A stretch of 64,000 bases of DNA from Filifactor alocis ATCC 35896 (GCF_000163895.2 NC_016630.1:496001-560000), one strand, 5' to 3'; positions 44,794-53,655 are shown, counted from the stretch's first letter. The notes: generated from the letters alone by a model not told the origin. Made by a program: numbers and translations.

Positions 44794-46449
44794 TTATTTT
44801 TCACTTTGTGGTACTTGACAGTTGCCTATAAAGTTAAAGTAAACATCAACTTGTTGTTTTCTGTCTTTGCCTTGTCTTCCCCCTGTCGCTTCATGGACTA
44901 CTACTTTTTCTATATACTCATTTATCATTGGTACTGTCAGTTCCTCAATATCGGTATATTTTTCTATCATTTTTAGGAATTTGTCGGTATCAACTTTTCT
45001 CTGATGATAGCTTTCAATTTCCTGTTCAAAATACTGTATTTGTTTTTCTAAATCTTGTTGCTCCGTATCATAGGTATTGAATAATCTATCAAAGTGTTTT
45101 ACTGGAATTTTCCCAAGTGCATGGTCTTCATATAGCTTTGTAATAAGGGTTGTTAGTTCTTCATTTCTTGATGACAGTTTTTCTAACTTTTCTTTATCTC
45201 CTTGATACTTTTCTTCTCTTTTTTCGTCGGATAACTTGTTCATTACGTTTAGAAATTCTTGCTTTTCTTCTTTGGCAAAGTTGGTTATCTCTTTGATGGA
45301 TTTTAGGAGAATTTCATTGACCGTTTTTACTTTGATGTAGTGCATACTGCAAGTGCCTTTTCTGTGTCTGTAATGTTGACATACAAAACAATAATCACAA
45401 TCGTATTTCTTTTCTTTATGTTCTGCCGGCTCTCTGTAACTTAATTTTCCTCCACAATCTGAACAGATTAAAAGTCCTGTAAAGGGGTGTGAGGTTGTTC
45501 CGTACTTTGGACTTCTTCTTACTGTTTTTCTTAATCTTTGTGCATTGTTCCATGTTTCTTCGTCAATGATGGCTTCGTGAGTATTTTTGAAGATAATGAG
45601 TTCATCTTCTTTTGCCTTTCTGCGTTTCTTAGTTTTGTAATCAAGGCATATTGTTTTACCAAGTACGGTGTGTCCCATATATTCTCTTTTTTCTAAGATA
45701 TAACCTACTGTGGTCGGTGTCCAAAAATATGGGTCTTCTATTCCTCTTTTCTTTGAGCTATGGTTATTTTCAGGATAATGGATTTCTGCATAGGCTGATG
45801 GGATAAGGACTTTATCTTTGGTTAGTATATCTGCTATCTGTGTTACTCCATATCCCTCTATTACAAGCCTATAAATGCGTTTTACGACCTTTGCACTCTC
45901 TTTATCGACAAGTAGTTCCTGTTTGTTCTTAGGGTTTCTGTAATACCCGTATGGAACGCTTGGTGATACTCTTTTACCCTCTTCCATTCTTGCTCTGAAG
46001 ATAGATTGTATTTTTCTTGAGGTATCTCTTGCATACCATTCGTTCATAATATTTAGAAATGGGGTAAAGTCGCTTTCTGCTTGTTTTTCACTATCTATTC
46101 CGTTATTGATAGCGATAAACCTCACTCCCTTTTCTTTGAACAGTATTTCGGTGTAAAAGCCTACTTTGAGGTAATCTCTGCCAAACCTGCTCATATCTTT
46201 TACTATCACAGTAGATACTTTGTTTTCTTCTACTGCTTTTATCATCTTTTGAAATCCCTCTCTATCAAAGGTCGTTCCGCTTACTCCATCATCGGTATAG
46301 TGATAGATATTTACAAAACCGTTTCTTTTCGCATAGCTTTCAAGCAGCTGTTTTTGATTGGTGATGGAATTGCTTTCTCCTTGCATTTCGTCATCACGAC
46401 TTAAACGCTCATAAAGTGCCGTTTGTCCTGTTCTTTTCGTATTTGACAT
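44794..46449 (-). CDS. Large serine recombinase of IME-B
   Basis: The 551-residue protein has a catalytic domain with YERLSRDDEMQGES, DDGVSGTTFDREGF and VKDMSRFGRDYLKVG. A recombinase domain, a zinc ribbon (CSDCGGKLSY ... CFVCQHYRHRKGTC) and coiled coil follow. It is clearly related to the IME-A recombinase but not the same. AAAGGAGG precedes ATG 46449. It lies 43 bp from the element end and should excise IME-B from virD4. Confidence 0.95.
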   Translation of the reverse strand: MSNTKRTGQTALYERLSRDDEMQGESNSITNQKQLLESYAKRNGFVNIYHYTDDGVSGTTFDREGFQKMIKAVEENKVSTVIVKDMSRFGRDYLKVGFYTEILFKEKGVRFIAINNGIDSEKQAESDFTPFLNIMNEWYARDTSRKIQSIFRARMEEGKRVSPSVPYGYYRNPKNKQELLVDKESAKVVKRIYRLVIEGYGVTQIADILTKDKVLIPSAYAEIHYPENNHSSKKRGIEDPYFWTPTTVGYILEKREYMGHTVLGKTICLDYKTKKRRKAKEDELIIFKNTHEAIIDEETWNNAQRLRKTVRRSPKYGTTSHPFTGLLICSDCGGKLSYREPAEHKEKKYDCDYCFVCQHYRHRKGTCSMHYIKVKTVNEILLKSIKEITNFAKEEKQEFLNVMNKLSDEKREEKYQGDKEKLEKLSSRNEELTTLITKLYEDHALGKIPVKHFDRLFNTYDTEQQDLEKQIQYFEQEIESYHQRKVDTDKFLKMIEKYTDIEELTVPMINEYIEKVVVHEATGGRQGKDRKQQVDVYFNFIGNCQVPQSEK

Positions 46450-46494
46450 GAGAATTACCTCCTTTCCAAGTTTTTATTATTTTCTCTGTCCCTA

Positions 46495-46512
46495 AGAGGT
46501 TAATCCTTTTGG
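46495..46512. other. IME-B end at the virD4 N-terminal junction (att site)
   Basis: The core GG (46506-46505 on minus) sits within CCAAAAGG, shared with the other end. The element side reads ATTAACCTC. Confidence 0.75.
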
Positions 46513-47076
46513 ATCCGTTACAACATAGGATGAGTGCATTTGCATCAAATTGGGTTTTAAGAAAAATCGGGTCTTTCCACTTCCGGATCCTCCTACTACA
46601 AGCACATTTTTATTACGGGCAAATTTAGGATTTTTCGGTCTTGAATTCATAGTCAATCGTTCCGTATTGGTCAATAAAATATTATTATCAAACCTTTCAT
46701 CCAAGTACGGTTCGATGTCTTTCGGACCACCCCATCTTGCCGAACCGTATTCTACTCCTTGGCGAAATTTCTTTGCATTTTTCTTTTTTTGATAAACAAT
46801 AAGCCAAATAACTGCTGAAAAACAAATACCTGCAAATAAGTCATCTATATGAAATGATGGCAGATAAGACAGTGTTCCTATATCAGATAAAGCTACTATC
46901 ATCTTATCTACATAATCACCACCTACATAACTGTTTATATGCCTTGAAAATATATTCGCCAGATAAAAGAAAAAGAGATAAGGTAAGTTTTTAATTACAA
47001 ACTTTTTCTTATCTCTTATGTGAAATATATTTTTTATATCCTTTAGTACTTCTTTTACAATCTTCGTCTTTACCAC
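46505..47076 (-). pseudogene. virD4: virD4 coupling-protein gene, N-terminal fragment
   Basis: The first 191 codons of VirD4: N-terminal membrane spans, ARWGGPKDI, Walker A VVGGSGSGKTRF, and VTDPKG at the break. The frame reads three extra codons (LTS) into IME-B and stops at 46492. Joined to the other two fragments at the GG cores it gives about 607 codons, normal for ICE VirD4 proteins. Confidence 0.93.
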
Positions 47077-47082
47077 TCCTTC

Positions 47083-47568
47083 CTACAAACTCTGCTCCTT
47101 ATGCTTTTCTTTGATTTTATCTCTTTGGGGCGTGTTTTTCACTTTCTCTTTAAAGTGATTTAGCTTGTCTATTACAGATTCTCTTTTCTTATTCTTTCTT
47201 GCAAATTTTGCTACTGCTTCTTTAAATGCCTGTTCCATTACCTTTTCATCTTTTGCCTGAAAAAATACTATCTTATTTCCTGTAGTTAAATCTTTTTTTA
47301 TGCTGAATTTCACGCCACTTTTATTTAGTTCTCTTTTTAAGTTTTTTAAGTCCACATCATTTAATTCTAAGGTTTCCACTTTGCCTTTTTTTACTAAATC
47401 TTTTACTGTAGTAGGCTTTTGTTTGCCGATGAAATCCTTCAATCCGTTTTTCTCTTTTTCTGCCTTGTTAAGTATCATTTTCATCAGTTTTATTACTTCT
47501 CTTGCCGTTAGATGAATTGCCCTTTTTTTTACTGCAATCACTTGTCTTGTTACTTCTTCATTGATCAA
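47083..47568 (-). CDS. PcfB-like protein (DUF3801)
   Basis: The 161-residue protein's N-terminal pattern NEEVTRQVIAVKKRAIHLTAREVIKL and GVKFSIKKDL are those of DUF3801/PcfB proteins, which precede the coupling protein in Gram-positive conjugation operons. Basic C-terminus. Its stop is 4 nt before the virD4 start, so co-translation is likely. Probably a relaxosome or coupling-protein partner. Confidence 0.85.
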   Translation of the reverse strand: MINEEVTRQVIAVKKRAIHLTAREVIKLMKMILNKAEKEKNGLKDFIGKQKPTTVKDLVKKGKVETLELNDVDLKNLKRELNKSGVKFSIKKDLTTGNKIVFFQAKDEKVMEQAFKEAVAKFARKNKKRESVIDKLNHFKEKVKNTPQRDKIKEKHKEQSL

Positions 47569-47572
47569 TATA

Positions 47573-48427
47573 TCACCTACTTTCCATCAAAATTAAATTA
47601 GCTGTCATTGCCTTTTCCCTCATGGTTTTTATTCTATGATTTTCCCCATTGAAGATAATAGGTGTTGCCATTTCGAGAAGTCTGGAATAGATTCTCTTTT
47701 CTTTTAAATCTGTTGTGTTCATCAGATGAGAGATTGATAAATTTGTTGTAACAATAATAGGCTTATTTGCCCTATATCTGCTGTCTATGATGTTAAAGAT
47801 ATGTTCTAGGGCAAAAGATGTATCTCTTTGTATTCCAAAATCATCTATAATCAAAAGTCTATTACTGTTTAGATTTTTGATATACATATTTTTATCTATC
47901 TGTAGATTCATCATATCGTTTAATATCACTCCGAAGTTTGTCATTCTAACAGAGATTCCTTTTTCTATCAGGGCATTTGCAATAGAGGATGCCAAATATG
48001 TTTTTCCGGTTCCTACCGCCCCTGTCAATATAAGTCCTATATTTTCTTTTTCCATATCCTCAAAATGCTTTACATAATTTAAGCCTGCCTGTTTATGCTC
48101 CAAACTTCCATCTTCTTGTTCAAAAGTTTGTTTATACATAAGATCATCATCAAATGCCATACTTTTGAGTCTATTTATACGTATACTATGTTCAAATTCT
48201 TCCATTTCTTTTCGTTCTTTTTCCATCTCTTTGCTTCTACAATCACAATTTTTAGGTATTTTTCTTAAGACACCACCGACATTTGCCATCTGTTGCTTGG
48301 CTGTATGGCATTTTCCACAATAGACAAGTCCATCTTCACTATTTACATAATCTCCATTTTCCTCATTTAGCATATTCTTTTCCATATTTTCAAATACCTT
48401 ATCAAAAAGTTCTCTTGTAGTTTCCAT
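47573..48427 (-). CDS. DnaC/IstB-like helicase loader ATPase
   Basis: The 284-residue protein has an N-terminal zinc finger (YCGKCHTAK ... NCDCRSK), Walker A GAVGTGKTYLASSIAN near residue 136 and Walker B LLIIDDFGIQ. DnaC-type proteins load replicative helicase. It follows repA by 45 nt. Together they form the intact replication module of the ICE. Confidence 0.9.
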   Translation of the reverse strand: METTRELFDKVFENMEKNMLNEENGDYVNSEDGLVYCGKCHTAKQQMANVGGVLRKIPKNCDCRSKEMEKERKEMEEFEHSIRINRLKSMAFDDDLMYKQTFEQEDGSLEHKQAGLNYVKHFEDMEKENIGLILTGAVGTGKTYLASSIANALIEKGISVRMTNFGVILNDMMNLQIDKNMYIKNLNSNRLLIIDDFGIQRDTSFALEHIFNIIDSRYRANKPIIVTTNLSISHLMNTTDLKEKRIYSRLLEMATPIIFNGENHRIKTMREKAMTANLILMESR

Positions 48428-48472
48428 TCTCGATCCTCTCTTTCACTAAATTTTATTTTTTAAGCCTTTCAA

Positions 48473-49483
48473 TCATTTTCCCTTTAAAAAATCTTGCCAT
48501 ATTCTTTCATCATCAGCATAATTTCCTAGATTTCCTGTGTTTGTTGACTGTTTATTGTAATAAATAATGTTTATAGGAGCATTGTAGATAATGGATAGTA
48601 GATATGCTCTAAAATGTGTAATCTTAGATGTATTTTCTTTTAGAACTGACAATACATACTCTATATGCTCTTTTTTGATTTCTAATAACCTTCCCCTAAT
48701 TTTTTCATAACTTATCCAAGTCTGATTTATTTTCAAATCTCTTTTATTTTCAACTGCCTCTACCATAATTTCTACGATAAAATCTATAGTTTCTTTTGTA
48801 GGGCTATCTCTATCCATAAAATCTAAATATGAAATATTTTGCTTGATTATTTTTTCTACTTGACCTCCTTCCTCTTTTTCCAATTTTCTCTTATGTGCAG
48901 TTTTATCTATGGAGGTGGTCTTACTAATATCAGGTTCACTCTTTTTAGTTTTATTTATATTAGTCTTATTACAGTTTGTTTTTGAAACTTCTTGAGGTTT
49001 GTTTTCTAAATTTCTTGAAGTTTGTTTTTCAAACTTCTGTAAGTTTGCTTTTGAAACTTCTTGAAATTTAACATTTAAACTTCTATCTTCACTAGTTTCT
49101 TCTTCTGCCGTCCTATTTTCTTCTTTTGTTTCTACAAGAAAACTTTTAACATAGATTATGTTCGGTTTTCCAAGCCCTCTTCTTTTCTTTTCTATCAGTC
49201 CGAAATCTTGTATTTCTTTCATAATATTGATTGCCTTGTTTCTGCCTATATTCATAGTTTCTTCTATTTCATCTATGGTAAATATGATGAATACTTTATT
49301 TTCTTCATCTAACCACCCATTTTTCATAGATAAGCTCATTCTATCGAGCAAAATAGCATACAGAACTTTTGCATCGCTACTTAATGTTTTAAAAATGCTG
49401 TCTGTATATAAAATTTTAGGTATTTTAAAGAAGGAGTATTGATCTGCTTCTTTTCCGTAATAATAGCTAAATTTAATATTCAT
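48473..49483 (-). CDS. RepA-type replication initiator (intact module)
   Basis: The 336-residue protein's N-terminal RepA_N domain includes YSFFKIPKILYTD, LSSDAKVLYAILLDRMSLS and GLGKPNIIYV. A middle linker carries degenerate repeats of the type QEVSKxNLQKFEKQT, and the C-terminal segment resembles DnaD-like regions. Such initiators drive replication of excised ICEs or plasmids. AGGAGG precedes ATG 49483, and a terminator hairpin lies in the leader. Confidence 0.88.
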   Translation of the reverse strand: MNIKFSYYYGKEADQYSFFKIPKILYTDSIFKTLSSDAKVLYAILLDRMSLSMKNGWLDEENKVFIIFTIDEIEETMNIGRNKAINIMKEIQDFGLIEKKRRGLGKPNIIYVKSFLVETKEENRTAEEETSEDRSLNVKFQEVSKANLQKFEKQTSRNLENKPQEVSKTNCNKTNINKTKKSEPDISKTTSIDKTAHKRKLEKEEGGQVEKIIKQNISYLDFMDRDSPTKETIDFIVEIMVEAVENKRDLKINQTWISYEKIRGRLLEIKKEHIEYVLSVLKENTSKITHFRAYLLSIIYNAPINIIYYNKQSTNTGNLGNYADDERIWQDFLKGK

Positions 49484-49520
49484 AACTTCCTCCTTCCTGT
49501 ATTTTTATTTGTTTTAGCAA

Positions 49521-49553
49521 CAAAAAAAGAGATAACTTCTTTGCTATCTCTTT
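49521..49553 (-). terminator. Intrinsic terminator in the repA leader
   Basis: The AAAGAGATA stem with loop is followed by seven T residues on the minus strand (49528-49522), 38 nt before ATG 49483 and just after the BRO gene. Confidence 0.82.
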
Positions 49554-49581
49554 GAAAATTTCTTAATTTTAGTTGTTATCT

Positions 49582-50451
49582 TTACTCTTTTTTATCTTCA
49601 GAATTTGTATTTTCTATTATAGGGTCTTTTACAACATCTTCTATAAGTTTTGACATATCTACTGCATTTTTGGAAGTGATAACCGGTTTTCCGGTTTCTT
49701 TCTCAATTTCCTTTCTTGCATTGCCCGCTATACTGCCTCCTCTTTTTGCAACTTTTCTATTTTCTTCTAATCCTTTAGGATTGGTCGTTTTGGTAAGTTC
49801 TGTTGTCGTGGCTTCTGCAAGCATATTGAGAACTACTTCAAGGGTAGTCATATTATCCCTTAAATTCTCCTTTTTCAGTCCTTTTAGATTTTTGTATCCT
49901 CTTGTTGTCATTCCGGACCATGCTTTAGTGATTTCATCGGTAAGGATTGCATATTCAATTCCTTTTTCAATCCCATGATCCTCCCAAGCATCCGTAAGTT
50001 CCTTTCTTACTTGAATAGCTTGTAATCTTTGATTTATCCACTCTCTTGAATAGCCCTTCTTCAAATATGTTTCTAAGGCTCTGTCAATAGTAAGTTCCGG
50101 ATCAACAATTTCATCAATTCGCTCTTTTCCTACTTCCGCAAGCCATAATTTGAAAGGCTCTGCCTTTGGGGATGGAATGGACTGAATAATACGGAAAATA
50201 TCTTTCATGTTTCCCGCCAATATTTTTCTTTTTTTGCCACTTGATGATTTCATTTCTACCTGGGGACAATTTGTCCCTATGTAGAAAGCTAACTGTTCAT
50301 CACGTTTTCTCATCTTCTTGAGATAATCTGTTGGATTTTTACTTTCTGACAAGACTCCAACTACATCGACTACTGAAAAATACCATTCTTCTTTTTCTTC
50401 ATCCCAAACGGAGCGTATTTCTTTATTTTCATATAGTTTTATTTCATCCAT
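49582..50451 (-). CDS. BRO-N / DinD-like protein
   Basis: The 289-residue protein has an N-terminal Bro-N domain (VWDEEKEEWYFSVVDVVGVLSES split, DIFRIIQSIPSPKAEPFKLWLA). The C-terminal part has EYAILTDEITKAWSGM and MLAEATTTELTK, the pattern of DNA-damage-inducible DinD-like and phage antirepressor-like proteins. It could link ICE control to DNA damage, but that is inference. It has its own AGAGG site. Confidence 0.78.
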   Translation of the reverse strand: MDEIKLYENKEIRSVWDEEKEEWYFSVVDVVGVLSESKNPTDYLKKMRKRDEQLAFYIGTNCPQVEMKSSSGKKRKILAGNMKDIFRIIQSIPSPKAEPFKLWLAEVGKERIDEIVDPELTIDRALETYLKKGYSREWINQRLQAIQVRKELTDAWEDHGIEKGIEYAILTDEITKAWSGMTTRGYKNLKGLKKENLRDNMTTLEVVLNMLAEATTTELTKTTNPKGLEENRKVAKRGGSIAGNARKEIEKETGKPVITSKNAVDMSKLIEDVVKDPIIENTNSEDKKE

Positions 50452-50550
50452 TACATCTACCTCTTTTATATATTATCCTGTTAAATAATCTCTTTTTTTA
50501 CCCTTTTAGCACCTTATATTATACCTTAAATTTATAATCTTGTCTTTCTG

Positions 50551-51516
50551 CTAACGGAGATACTCTTTAAAATAAATTTCCAGTGCTTTTTCTATAATCT
50601 CTTCTGCTTCTTCTTTCGCTTTATCTTGAAAGAATTTTTGATAAATACTCTGAGATAACTTGATATTCTGATACTCTTTCATCTTCGGTTTTTTCAAATT
50701 CAGCAAGTATGTTGTAATCATCTCTTTATTCAGCTCTTCTTGTCTGTTCATCAAATGAAGTGCTTTAGTATCGCTTGATTTTAAGGTTAATTCCAATTCT
50801 TCACACTGCTGATACAGATAATCCTGTATCTCTTTGGAAAGATAGGATAAATCTACTGCCATTGTCAGTCCTATTTTTTCGTTATCAACATCTTGTTTCC
50901 AAGAATTAGACAATTCATTTAATCTTAAATATCTTGCAATAGATGCCCCCGAAAGATGATATTCTTTTCCGAGTGATTTTCTGCTGTTTGTTTTGTCTTC
51001 CGCTTTGCTTTCCTTTTCTATAATACCCCTATCTAAATTGTTTATCTCTTTTTGTAAATCGTTCCTCTTGCCCTGACTTGCTATTTTTTCATATCGCACT
51101 TTAAGGACAAGAGCTTTTTCGGTTGGCAACAAATCGGAGAAAGAACGCTGCATAAGATTGGTTTCAATTACATAAGTATAGGCTTCTTCTTCCGAAAGAT
51201 TTTCTTTTATGATGCAAGGAATACTCTTTATTTTTGCAATTCTGGCTGCATTAACCCGATTATGTCCGGAGAGTATTTCATAAGCTCCATCTTCTTTTTT
51301 AAGTACGATGATTGGACTAAGTATTCCGTTTTCTCTTATACTATCTACCATATCCTCCAATCTCTTTCCGGTGTATAGGGTAAATGGATGGTCGTGGTAA
51401 GCTTCCAGCAAGTCAATTTCTATATCCTGTATATCCCCCTGTTCCAAGACACCTACACCATCAAGCAAAATATCGACCGCATCGGTTATTTCTCTTTTCA
51501 CAAGTTTTTTACTCAT
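50551..51516 (-). CDS. parB: ParB-family partition protein
   Basis: The 321-residue protein has the ParB/Spo0J nuclease-like core RENGILSPIIVLKKEDG and ILSGHNRVNAARIAKI, with ETNLMQRSFSDLLPTEKA after it. ATG 51516 follows AAAGGAGATC and overlaps the parA stop (ATGAGTAA); the longer frame to 51573 is not used. It works with ParA to stabilise the ICE when extrachromosomal. Confidence 0.92.
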   Translation of the reverse strand: MSKKLVKREITDAVDILLDGVGVLEQGDIQDIEIDLLEAYHDHPFTLYTGKRLEDMVDSIRENGILSPIIVLKKEDGAYEILSGHNRVNAARIAKIKSIPCIIKENLSEEEAYTYVIETNLMQRSFSDLLPTEKALVLKVRYEKIASQGKRNDLQKEINNLDRGIIEKESKAEDKTNSRKSLGKEYHLSGASIARYLRLNELSNSWKQDVDNEKIGLTMAVDLSYLSKEIQDYLYQQCEELELTLKSSDTKALHLMNRQEELNKEMITTYLLNLKKPKMKEYQNIKLSQSIYQKFFQDKAKEEAEEIIEKALEIYFKEYLR

Positions 51517-52288
51517 AGCAGATCTCCTTTGCCAGATTGTCATATGCGATATCCACACTGCTGCCTTTTGCATATTTTTTTATACTTTGACCGCTGTATA
51601 TGGCTTCTCCAACCTTTACCGTTTTGGGGATTTTGGTTTGAAATACCTCTATCTTTCCTTGATACATTTCTTCCACCTGCTGAGTAAGAAGTTTTGAAAG
51701 ATTTGTCCTGTTATCGCACATGGTAAGCAAAATACCTTTTATCGTTAGACTTGCGTTGACTCTCTTTTTAATTTTTTGAATAGTTTTTAAAAGCTCACTG
51801 ATTCCGACGATTGCAAACAACTGTGTATCTGCTGTAATAAGCACACTGTCCGATGCACAAAGGGCATTGATGGTCAAGATATTCAGCGATGGAGAAGTAT
51901 CTATCAGGATGTAATCATACTGCTCACGCATAGGTTCAAGGATGCTTGATAGGATTCGTTCACTTCCGGTTTCTGATTTCATCTGCGTTTCTGTAACGGA
52001 CAGATAAATGCTTGAAGGGATAAGATCTATGTCATCATAGGATAGGATATACTCCTCTACCGAGTAGTTTTCCTCTTCCTCTAATTCCGCCATTAACAGA
52101 TGTCCTATGGTGTCTGCAAGTTCATTGGTATTTTCTATGCCAAAGCATCTTGTGAGATTCGCTTGCGGATCAAGGTCAATGACGAATACTTTTTTGCCGA
52201 GTTCTTTTAATGAATACGCAAGGTTTAATGTTGTGGTTGTTTTTCCAACTCCACCTTTTCGATTGGCAACGGTGATAATTTCTGCCAT
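51509..52288 (-). CDS. parA: ParA-family partition ATPase
   Basis: The 259-residue protein has a deviant Walker A RKGGVGKTTT at residues 10-19, Walker A' IDLDPQANLT near 40, and YILIDTSPSLNILT near 128. AAGGAGGC precedes ATG 52288. It partners the overlapping parB. Upstream, TATACT and AGTATA repeats (about 52327-52358) may be an operator. Confidence 0.95.
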   Translation of the reverse strand: MAEIITVANRKGGVGKTTTTLNLAYSLKELGKKVFVIDLDPQANLTRCFGIENTNELADTIGHLLMAELEEEENYSVEEYILSYDDIDLIPSSIYLSVTETQMKSETGSERILSSILEPMREQYDYILIDTSPSLNILTINALCASDSVLITADTQLFAIVGISELLKTIQKIKKRVNASLTIKGILLTMCDNRTNLSKLLTQQVEEMYQGKIEVFQTKIPKTVKVGEAIYSGQSIKKYAKGSSVDIAYDNLAKEICYE

Positions 52289-52433
52289 AGTATGCCTCCT
52301 TCTTCTCTATACAGAGATTTCATTTTATGCTATACTTTTATACAAATTTTGAGTATAAAAAATGATGACAGTCTATCCATCATCAAAGTTTAAAAGTTTT
52401 GTGGAAGCCTTTAACCCTTGATTTTTCTTGGAT

Positions 52434-52862
52434 TTATTGTACTGTCATCATTATAGCATTATCCCCGCTTCCTACCGAACCGTAAAAGAGAAGTCCTATA
52501 TTTTCTTTTTTCATCTCCTCATACTCTTTTACAAAGTTTTTTGCAATGGTAAGGCTCTGATTTTCTTCTCCCTGATAGTTTTCAAAGGTGTATGTCCACT
52601 GAATAAGGGAGGCAAAGCAACTTCTTTTTAATCGATCAATCTCCATCTGCTTTTCTCTTGCCTTTTGTTTGGCTTTTCTGTCTCTGTCGCACTTGCAGGA
52701 AACTTTGTAGATTCTCTTTTTACCAAGCATTTCCAAGGCTTTTCCATCTTTTCTTTCATGACAGTTCTTGCAATAGGCGTGTCCGTCTTTGATATATTCT
52801 TTTTCCGGATCGTAGGAATACTCGGTATCCTCAATCATTATTTTTTCCATCTCACTCATCAT
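52434..52862 (-). pseudogene. Truncated DnaC/IstB-like helicase loader
   Basis: It keeps the N-terminal zinc finger (YCKNCHERKDG ... CKCDRD) but breaks off inside Walker A: LLFYGSVGSG is followed by DNAIMMTVQ and a stop, so the ATPase core is lost. The intact paralogue at 47573-48427 has GTGKT at this point. GATGACAGT (52364-52372) and ACTGTCATC (52440-52448) flank the break as an inverted repeat, possibly a deletion scar. Confidence 0.85.
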
Positions 52863-53626
52863 AAATGCTCTCCTTTGTCATATTCTTCCCATGTCGGGAT
52901 ATTTGATGTTTTATCCGCTTTCTTAGTTCCCTGATCCTTATAAAACCATGAAAGGATTGTTGCCTTATGGTCTTTATAGGTCTTTCCGGTACTTTTGCTG
53001 TATGAAGACAGTCTTTCGATATAGTTATCAAGCTGCCCGTTCATCGTGATTTGCAATTCTGATACATCTTCAGCGGTTAAAAACACATTTTGAAATGTGC
53101 CGAGCTTCATAAAATCTCTCTTGCTATACTCACTCTTATTATTATCTATATAGTTAGGGTAAAGAGTTTTTACTTCCTGAAGTTCATTTTCTTTACTTCT
53201 GAGGTCAATATTTTTTACTTCTGAAGTAAAAGTTTTTAACTTCAAGAGGTCAGTTTCTTTTACTTCCGATATACTCATAAAATCTTTTACATAAATGATG
53301 TTCGGCTTTCCAAGTCCAAGTCTTACTCTTTCAATCAGTCCAATGCCTTTTTTGACATCAAGTTCATCCAATATTTTTATTGCCGTAGGCTTTGAGAGAT
53401 TTCTTCTTTTCATAATTTCTTCGACTGTGAAGTAGATGAATACTCTGCCTTCTTTGTCTATCCAGTTATTCTTAAAGGACATTCCTGTCCGTTTCAAAAG
53501 CATAGAATAGAGTATGATTGCTTCGGCAGACAGCCCTCTAAATTCTTCTCCATCAACCAAAATCTCCGGCACTTTTAGAAAGTTAAATCGCTCTGCCTCT
53601 CTGTTATAGAAATAGTCAAAGTCCAT
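52859..53626 (-). CDS. RepA-type replication initiator (second module)
   Basis: The 255-residue protein's N-terminal RepA_N domain includes FNFLKVPEILVDG, GLSAEAIILYSMLLKRTGMS and GLGKPNIIYV. The linker has SEVK-type degenerate repeats, and the C-terminal module (SSYSKSTGKTYKDH then EEYDKGEHL) is shared with the IME-A protein at 28233. ATG 53626 follows AAGGAGG; the frame to 53689 is not used. The stop overlaps the truncated dnaC start. Confidence 0.87.
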   Translation of the reverse strand: MDFDYFYNREAERFNFLKVPEILVDGEEFRGLSAEAIILYSMLLKRTGMSFKNNWIDKEGRVFIYFTVEEIMKRRNLSKPTAIKILDELDVKKGIGLIERVRLGLGKPNIIYVKDFMSISEVKETDLLKLKTFTSEVKNIDLRSKENELQEVKTLYPNYIDNNKSEYSKRDFMKLGTFQNVFLTAEDVSELQITMNGQLDNYIERLSSYSKSTGKTYKDHKATILSWFYKDQGTKKADKTSNIPTWEEYDKGEHL

Positions 53627-53655
53627 AATTCCTCCTTCCTTGATTTTTTCGCAAA

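Larger units (their letters stand above)
39310..46506. mobile_element. IME-B: serine-recombinase mobilizable element with restriction-modification cargo, inserted in virD4
   Basis: A 7.2-kb insertion in the virD4 DPKG(T) codons. CCTTTTGG is shared by both ends (39308-39315 and 46505-46512), of which GG is the probable crossover core. Contents: TnpW-like gene, membrane protein, MobQ relaxase, oriT-like site, DUF3847, restriction enzyme, methylase, HTH regulator and a large serine recombinase at the right end. Same plan as IME-A with different cargo. Confidence 0.92.

Noticed and set aside
52434..52862. Functional DnaC-like helicase loader
   Set aside because: Walker A is cut after GSVGSG and the ATPase domain is missing, so it is listed as a pseudogene.
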